Program-made: the position numbers and the translations under genes
The notes under the pieces: generated by a model
What the model saw: the letters and a program-made list of their open reading frames with translations, nothing else
The model's database searches: none
What the model was told of the DNA's origin: nothing
In this document: positions 1 to 6,000 of the stretch, in pieces
Numbering within the stretch: the first letter of the stretch is position 1
Layout of the letters: each line of letters starts with the position of its first letter
Source: Kiritimatiellales bacterium
GTDB taxonomy: Bacteria; Verrucomicrobiota; Kiritimatiellia; Kiritimatiellales; Pontiellaceae
Reading direction: 5' to 3'
NCBI GenBank assembly: GCA_030630445.1
Contig: DAOVNC010000167.1
Coordinates: 1-7,475 of the forward strand
DNA: 7,475 bases

Positions 1-489
1 AACCTCTTGGGAGACCATCTTGAAGACGGCTTGCTTGGTTTCGTAGATATCACCCTTAATGTTGTCCCACGCTAGGTTGGTGATGTGCAGCACCCATTCC
101 TCGCGCGCGAGATTTTCGATGTCGGGTAGAACGTGTTCTTCGATGTTGATATACTCCTCTTGGTATTCAACCGAATCGCGCCCGGTGATAAAGTTTTTCT
201 TGGTGCGGAAGAAATCCCGGACGGTGTTGCGGGTCATGGCGGCGAGCCAGTTATGGAATTTTCCTTTGTTTTGGTTGTACTCGAAATCCTCGATCTTCTG
301 CCAGACCTTTGTGAGTACCGCCTGGCTGATATCCTCCGCGTCGTGCTGGTTGATACCCATGCGAACGATCAAGCTGAGGATGAAGCCGCGGTAGATATTC
401 TCGAACTCGAGCCACGCCTCGTTGTTCCCGGTTTTCTTTAGCTTGGCCAGCAGCGTGACCCGCGTCGGATTGTAGTTTTCTTCGCTCAT
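1..489 (-). CDS. ECF-type RNA polymerase sigma factor (partial, C-terminus beyond left edge)
   Basis: This is the N-terminal 163 codons of a sigma-70 family, extracytoplasmic-function-like sigma factor that would direct RNA polymerase to a set of promoters. The frame is open from the ATG at 489 to the window edge. Region 2 is clear: a hydrophobic helix around residues 28-44, the core-binding DAED motif at residues 50-53 followed by ISQAVLTKVW, then KGKFHNWLAAMTRNTVRDFFR at about 75-95, which matches the region 2.3/2.4 helix (promoter melting and -10 recognition). After a linker, residues 125-163 (EEWVLHITNLAW onward) begin the region 4 part, where -35 recognition would lie; the helix-turn-helix itself is cut off. 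The ATG overlaps the TGA of the upstream kinase as ATGA, and no Shine-Dalgarno sequence is visible in front of it, so its translation probably depends on coupling to the kinase. No anti-sigma gene is seen. The family call is secure; the subgroup cannot be assigned. Confidence 0.9.
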   Translation of the reverse strand, partial: MSEENYNPTRVTLLAKLKKTGNNEAWLEFENIYRGFILSLIVRMGINQHDAEDISQAVLTKVWQKIEDFEYNQNKGKFHNWLAAMTRNTVRDFFRTKKNFITGRDSVEYQEEYINIEEHVLPDIENLAREEWVLHITNLAWDNIKGDIYETKQAVFKMVSQEV

Positions 490-2696
490 TTGTCGGTATA
501 GATAATGATGACGCCCCGGTTGGCGAGGGTGCGGATGGTGGGGTCGGCCTTGAAGGCCTCGGAGACGGTCAGCAGATTCAGGTTGCGGCACCAAACAAGT
601 TGCGGCGAGATGGAGAACCCTTCGATGTTGCTGATGTCCAGCGAGGTTAGCTTTGGATATTTAACGATGTTGATCAGGTTGCGGATGCGTGTTCCGCTAA
701 TGTCGAGCGTATGGAGTCCGGCCATCTGATCAAGTTCGAACAGGTGGTTGAGCGCCGTGCCTGAAAGGCGGAGCTCTTTCAGGTTGTCTTCGGTTAGCAA
801 CTTGAGGTCGGGGACACCGATGTTGCCGGCATCCAGACTGTGGATGTCGAGCCCGCACAAGGGTGAGATATCGTCGAGATCCGGATTGTTGGAAAGGTCG
901 ATTTCCCATCCTTTGGAAGGGGTTGCCTCCCACGAAAAGTTAAGGTTTCCGATCTTTGGATTCAGAAGCTTAAGTGAGGCCTCGATGGCGGGGAAGCGGG
1001 TGGCCGGGTCGAAGGGCGCGCGGTTGAGGTGGTAGAAGAGGCGCGGGATGCCGCCGCCCATGTTGTGGTTCATGAAGTCGCGCACGAGCTGCGGGATTTC
1101 GGGGTCTGGAAGCGGGCCGGAGTCCTTGTATTTTTCGGCCATGGCGATGGCACTGGCATTCTTGCGCACGGGATGGCCGTGGTGGCCGTTGAGGATGGTC
1201 CATGCTTCGGAAAACCGTTGTTGGCAGAGTAGGATGCTACCCTTTTGCAGCCAGGCAAGCCCCTGCGACGGATCGAACGCGAGGCTGGTATCGAGCGCCT
1301 CTTCGGCGGCGGTGAAGGCGTATCGGGGCTCTTCGCGCGCCATCAGGTTCAGGTAGGTCGGGGCCACCTTTTTGGCGGTCGCGGCGATATAGTCGTTCTT
1401 CTCTTGCAGGGTTGCGAGGGCGCCGACCGCGACCTGTTCGCTCTGCTTGATTTTTGAAAAGCTGTTGGCGAGCACGGTGGCAATCACGGCCAGCGATGCG
1501 GCGATGATGCCGACGGCCATCTTGTGGCGCTTGACCAGCAAGGCGGTGTGGGTGAGGAAGGTCGGGTTTTCGGCGCTGGTGGCAAAGCCGTCCTGGTATT
1601 TCTGGAGGTCGCGAAGCAGGGCCCCGACGGTCGGGTAGCGGTCGGTCGGATCGGTTTGCATCGCCTTCAGGGCAATGGCCGAGAGTGCTACCGGGATTTT
1701 TAAATGGGGCGCACGGTTTTTAAGGTCGGGAATTTCGCCCCGCACGGTTTTTTGGAGGACGTCCTTGACGGTGTCGCCGGTGATGGGGCAGTGGAACGTC
1801 AGGATTTCGTAGAGCAGGGCGCCGAGCATGTAGACATCGGTCTGGAAATCAATGTCGGATGTCGATCCTTGCGCCTGTTCCGGCGACATATAGCCGGGGG
1901 TTCCGCCCACGACGTTGCGCCGCTGCCTGCTTTGGGCCGAGCTTTCCAGATAGCGGGTGAGGGTTTGGCCGCTCTCCAGCGATACGTCGTCCACGCTGTG
2001 CCATGAGACCGGTTCGCCTTCGTATTCGTTGAGATGGGTAATCAGCGTGGACAGCCCCCAGTCGAGCACGTGGACATCGCCATAGTCGCCGACAATGACG
2101 TTGGATGGCTTGAGGTCGAGGTGGATCACCCCTTTGGAATGCGCATAGTCGATGGCGTTGCAGACCTTCAGGAAAATACCGAGCAACCGGATCCGGGAGA
2201 ACCGGGTTTGATAGGTTGCGTTACCTTTGCGCAGTTGTTTGAGGATTTCGCCTAGGGTTTCCCCCTTGAGCGATTTCATGGTGAAATAGGGATTGCCGTT
2301 TTCGTCGAGCGCAATGTCGTAGATGGGAATAATGTTGGGGTGCTGCAGGTTGGCGGTCAGTCGCGCTTCGTAGAGGAACGAGTCGATATCCTGCTCCGAT
2401 GCAATCTTGGAGTCCTGGATCAGCGCCATCGCCACCTTGCGGGCGGTGCGGTGGTCGTCGACCTCCCAGATGGCCTTCATGCCGCCCTCGTTCAGCTTCC
2501 GGGTGGCGCTGTAGCGCTGTTCCGGGTTTCCGTTCATCAAGCCGTCGCGACCCGGTGGAGCGCTCTCCTTTAGATCCTCCTCGAACAGGATCTTTTCCGT
2601 GTCGGAAAAAACTATTTCATCGGAAAACAGGTTGGCGTTGGAAATCTCGCGGCTGGGCGGGTTCGGTTGCTTTGGCTTGTTGTCGGCTTCGTCCAT
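486..2696 (-). CDS. Membrane Ser/Thr protein kinase (Hanks type) with TPR-like and leucine-rich-repeat C-terminal region
   Basis: A 736-residue receptor-like protein kinase that should transfer phosphate from ATP to Ser/Thr of target proteins. Residues 1-60 are an acidic, Pro/Ser-rich leader. The kinase domain spans about 65-370: a glycine-rich loop LNEGGMKAIW (K74), VAMA at 88-91 where VAxK is expected, alpha-C glutamate E110, catalytic HLDLKPSN (D194, N199), DWG at 212-214, and GTPGYMSPE ending at E273. The stretch from DWG to SPE is long (about 62 residues). A single membrane helix lies at about 392-410. A TPR-like helical segment (about 450-500) and leucine-rich repeats (about 585-710, LRLSGTAL and LDISGTRI type) follow and would face outward. 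I chose the ATG at 2696 over an in-frame GTG at 2741; neither has a convincing Shine-Dalgarno, but the extra 15 residues are atypical for this otherwise acidic leader. The stop overlaps the sigma factor start. The fold call is secure; the signal and substrate are unknown. Confidence 0.92.
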   Translation of the reverse strand: MDEADNKPKQPNPPSREISNANLFSDEIVFSDTEKILFEEDLKESAPPGRDGLMNGNPEQRYSATRKLNEGGMKAIWEVDDHRTARKVAMALIQDSKIASEQDIDSFLYEARLTANLQHPNIIPIYDIALDENGNPYFTMKSLKGETLGEILKQLRKGNATYQTRFSRIRLLGIFLKVCNAIDYAHSKGVIHLDLKPSNVIVGDYGDVHVLDWGLSTLITHLNEYEGEPVSWHSVDDVSLESGQTLTRYLESSAQSRQRRNVVGGTPGYMSPEQAQGSTSDIDFQTDVYMLGALLYEILTFHCPITGDTVKDVLQKTVRGEIPDLKNRAPHLKIPVALSAIALKAMQTDPTDRYPTVGALLRDLQKYQDGFATSAENPTFLTHTALLVKRHKMAVGIIAASLAVIATVLANSFSKIKQSEQVAVGALATLQEKNDYIAATAKKVAPTYLNLMAREEPRYAFTAAEEALDTSLAFDPSQGLAWLQKGSILLCQQRFSEAWTILNGHHGHPVRKNASAIAMAEKYKDSGPLPDPEIPQLVRDFMNHNMGGGIPRLFYHLNRAPFDPATRFPAIEASLKLLNPKIGNLNFSWEATPSKGWEIDLSNNPDLDDISPLCGLDIHSLDAGNIGVPDLKLLTEDNLKELRLSGTALNHLFELDQMAGLHTLDISGTRIRNLINIVKYPKLTSLDISNIEGFSISPQLVWCRNLNLLTVSEAFKADPTIRTLANRGVIIIYTDK

Positions 2697-2818
2697 GGAT
2701 TTCCCAAGGGTTGGAAATTGCAGGGACAATAGCACCCGCACCCACGCAGGGCAATCTGCGAAAGCAGGATGAATCCGGTGGTTTACCGGGCATGTGCAGG
2801 GGTATGAAAAGGATCAGG

Positions 2819-2831
2819 TTCTCCGGGAGAA
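2819..2831. promoter_or_regulatory. Short palindrome TTCTCC-G-GGAGAA in the kinase leader
   Basis: Perfect 6-bp arms around one central base, about 15-25 nt downstream of the predicted kinase transcription start. It could be a protein-binding site or a small part of leader structure; the one-base centre cannot form a hairpin loop by itself, which favours a DNA-binding site if it is real. A second, weaker inverted repeat (CCGGT/ACCGG, 2775-2789) lies further into the same leader. Confidence 0.2.
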
Positions 2832-2844
2832 TATGATGAAAACG

Positions 2845-2856
2845 GTAATCAATTAC
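2845..2856. promoter_or_regulatory. Operator-like palindrome GTAAT-CA-ATTAC
   Basis: Perfect 5-bp inverted arms (2845-2849 and 2852-2856) around a CA centre. It covers the -10 box and the expected start point of the minus-strand kinase promoter, where a repressor would act. The region is AT-rich, so chance occurrence is possible. Confidence 0.25.
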
Positions 2857-2880
2857 ATTAAATAAGGAATTGTTTGACAA
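2852..2880 (-). promoter_or_regulatory. Sigma70-type promoter for the kinase-sigma pair
   Basis: On the minus strand TTGTCA (2880-2875) and TGTAAT (2857-2852) are separated by exactly 17 bases. Each box differs from consensus by one base. Transcription would start near 2845, giving a leader of about 150 nt before the kinase ATG at 2696. This is read from the sequence only; an ECF-type promoter elsewhere is not excluded. Confidence 0.5.
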
Positions 2881-2902
2881 AAATAATATACCCGAGTAAC
2901 GA
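2874..2902 (+). promoter_or_regulatory. Possible promoter for the secreted repeat protein
   Basis: A perfect TTGACA lies at 2874-2879. At 17-base spacing the -10 position is TAACGA (2897-2902), which matches consensus poorly, so the promoter would be weak or activator-dependent. An AT-rich run AATAATATA lies between the boxes. The leader to the ATG at 3001 would be about 90 nt. The -35 bases almost fully overlap those of the minus-strand promoter. Confidence 0.3.
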
Positions 2903-2986
2903 GGAGGTAGTTCGAGGGAAATCCTATTCCAGACGACCCCTTCCGAGCATGTGCCCGCATCGCCTGAAAAACGGTTTCCCATCCAT

Positions 2987-2993
2987 TGGAGGG
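2987..2993 (+). promoter_or_regulatory. Ribosome binding site deciding the start of the repeat protein
   Basis: TGGAGGG ends 7 nt before ATG 3001, a strong Shine-Dalgarno at normal spacing. It fixes the start at 3001. The in-frame TTG at 2986 overlaps this site and is not a plausible start. Confidence 0.8.
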
Positions 2994-3000
2994 AACCAAA

Positions 3001-6000
3001 ATGAAAGCGAACAGCTGTGCAAAATCAATAATCAACCCAGCAAGCAGACTACTGTTAAGCCTTGCGGTACTTCTCGGAAGTGCCGCCACTATCCACGGTG
3101 CTACCCGAACTTGGGATGGAAGTTATAGCCCTCTGTGGAGCGACTCGCAGAACTGGGTCGGCAACGTGGTGCCCGCTCCGGGGGATGATCTTGTGTTCCC
3201 AGCCGGGGCCTCGCATTTGACCAACGCCAATGACCTAGGTTCCGACACATACCGTTCGATCACTATTTCGGGCAGTGATTATGTGTTGCAAGGTGTATTG
3301 GGCGATAGCAAAACGATAGGTCTGACCCATGGCATAGATTCCATCGCAGCATATGAATTCAGAAACACAGTGGAACTGAATATAGATCTCGCTGCCGACC
3401 AATCTTTTAGTAGCGACGATCCGTTTGGTCCTCTGTACATGGTCGGAAACGTGGATATCGGAAACCATACGCTCGAAATTTTGGGCGACGGGATGATGTC
3501 CTTTACCGGTGTGATTAGTGGGACTGGCAGACTAACGAAAAACAGTTCCAGCCTTACATATCTCGGTGGCTCTTCAGATAATACCTTCAGCGGAGAAACC
3601 GTCATAAATTCCGGAGTGTTAAAGTTGTCGAAACCAAGCGGTAGTGCCATCAAATATGGCCAACTGACCATTGGAGACGGCGTGGGAATCAACGATACCG
3701 CGATTGTCCGCGAACTGTACAACTTCCAAATTGGAAACGGTCCCATCACCATCAACGAGGATGGCTGGCTGGATGTGGACGACTATATCGATACTGTGGG
3801 CGCCATCACCTTCAACGGTGGCCATGCCGGAAGTTCGGGAACGGGCATACTGAAGCTCGGCGGCACCATCACGGTTAATGCGGCAACGGAGGAAGCGCTC
3901 CTCGACGGCAACGTCTACATGGGTTCTGGAATACGGACATTCGACGTGGGTAGGGGTAGTAGTGGAGTGATCGGGCATGATTTGCGGGTCAATGCCATTC
4001 TTAGCGGTGGTGGCTTGAGAAAAACAGGTGCCGGCGACATGATGCTTAATAGTGTGGGTGTCAACATTTACACCGGTACAACAACGGTGGAGCAGGGAGG
4101 GTTCATTGCGTGGGTCGACAGTGCCTTCGGGGACACAGGCAACGGCACTGTGGTTGGCAGTTCTGGCTCCATCTATCTCGTAGGCGTGAATGTGGGCACC
4201 GAGTCGTTAACGCTCGGCAGGACGGATTCTGGTTATGTATTTCAGGCTCATACTACTTGCAGTTGGGCGGGTCCTGTCACCCTCGCTGAGGATGCCCTCA
4301 TAGTTACAAGCGGATCCATGGAGTTCAGCGGTGCCATTAGCGGTTCCGGCGGAATCACCCTCGAAGGCTCCGGTGACTGCATCTTCTCTGGCAGCAGTCC
4401 CAATACCTATGCCGGCGACACCCATGTTTTCGGAGGAACGCTGTCTCTCGACAAGGAAGGAATAGACGGTGCCTTGCCTGGCCCCGGCGACCTGTATGTC
4501 GGCGATGGAGTTAGCGCTGCGGATAGCATCGTCGTGCAATGGCTCCGCGACCTCCAAATCAACGAGAATGTGGACATCAACATCATCCCTTCGGGAAAAG
4601 TAGACCTGAACGACCACAACGACTTTGTGGGCAACTTGAACCTAACCAGTGCCGGTATTTGGATCGGGAGCGGACTCTTGGGGCTTTCAGGAGACGTTAC
4701 GGCCACGGCGGTGATCAACCGGGTTCCCTTTATTTCCGGGAATCTGGCTCTCATGTCAGGAATCCGGACATTTAGTGTCACCAATACCGCACCCTACCAC
4801 GGAAGACTTTTTATCTATTCCCACGTAAGTGGCTCAGGTGGAATTTTGAAGACGGGGACCGGGGAACTTACCCTTGGAGTCTCCAATGTTTTCGCCGGAG
4901 CAACCACGGTTGCCGAGGGTTCATTGTGCATCAGTGACGACCATGCTCTAGGCGATACGGCCGCAGGCACGGTGGTTCAGGATGGCGCCCATATCCGGCT
5001 CGCCAATGTACAGGTGATCGAAGAGCCTCTAATCCTTCATGGTGACGGAATCGGGTACGGCGCGCTGTGGCATTACGGATTCGGGATCACCAATTCGTGG
5101 GCGGGGCCGATCACACTGGCTTCGGATTCCGTAATAGGCCTTCCCCAAAATTCCGGTGATACCATGAGTTTGAGCGGCGTAATTTCCGGCCCGGGATCAC
5201 TCACGAAGAAAGGCGCGGGCACTCTCATGCTGACCGGCGTCGGCAACAACAGCCATGGCGGCAATACCATTGTGGAGGAGGGCACGCTACTTATGGGGAA
5301 AGTTGACCGGATGACGCCCTATGTGCCTTATATATCCGTTCCCCATTCTTTGATCGTTGGCGGCAACGATTCGGGGGATCCATTGGCTTTCGCTAGACAC
5401 ATTAATTCTACCGAGATCGCCGACGATGTGATTGTCAACACCTCCGGATTCTATGCTCTGGACGGCTATTATGAAACCATTGGAGATCTGAGTTTGTACG
5501 GCGGGGCGGACGTTGACTCCGGTGCAGGAAGGCTAACGCTGAGCGGTGACGTGAACGTGGATCTCTTGAGCGTCACCAATACTTCGTCGATCATCTCGGG
5601 AGAACTAGCTCTCATGTCGGGAACCCGGACAATTCATGTCACCAATACCGAAGCTCACACAGGAAGCCTTCGTGTCTATTCTTTGGTGAGTGGATCGGGT
5701 GGGATCTTGAAGACCGGAGATGGGTATCTCTTACTCTATGGCTCCAATACCTTTGCCGGAGCAACCACAGTAGCAGAGGGTTCGCTGAACATCTATGGAG
5801 ACCATGCTCTAGGTGATACGGTCGCAGGCACGGTGGTGCAGGACGGAGCCAAGATTCGGCTCGGTGGTACGATACAGGTGGGCGAAGAGCCGCTGACCCT
5901 TTATGGAGATGGAATTGGGCAAGGCGTATTGGTGCATTGGGCAGAAGGGTTTAGCAACCGGTGGGCGGGACCTATCACGCTGGCTTCGGATGTTGTAATA

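Noticed and set aside
59..441. Two overlapping plus-strand open frames of 102-111 codons
   Set aside because: They are antisense shadows of the sigma factor, whose region 2 motifs on the minus strand are unmistakable; the plus-strand translations show no recognisable domain.
2697..2741. In-frame GTG extension adding 15 residues to the kinase
   Set aside because: No Shine-Dalgarno precedes it, and the extra residues are unlike the acidic leader that begins at ATG 2696. It is not fully excluded.
2399..2836. A 145-codon plus-strand open frame across the kinase 5' end
   Set aside because: It is rich in Arg, Pro, Ser and Trp, as expected from reading GC-rich coding DNA on the wrong strand, and lies opposite conserved kinase motifs.
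2901..2910. A GAGGAGG Shine-Dalgarno-like sequence suggesting a small gene upstream of the repeat protein
   Set aside because: No ATG, GTG or TTG follows at usable spacing; the next ATG (2949) is about 40 nt away and opens a frame that merely overlaps the real gene out of phase.
2790..2954. The 8-mer GCATGTGC occurring at 2790-2797 and 2947-2954
   Set aside because: Only two copies with no shared flanks; too short to separate from chance.
2986..3000. TTG start five codons upstream for the repeat protein
   Set aside because: The TTG is part of the TTGGAGGG ribosome binding site serving ATG 3001, and the signal peptide reads normally from that ATG.
3279..3755. A 158-codon minus-strand open frame, and similar ones along the repeat gene
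   Set aside because: The plus strand encodes a continuous signal-peptide and repeat protein here; the antisense frames recur because the coding repeats recur.
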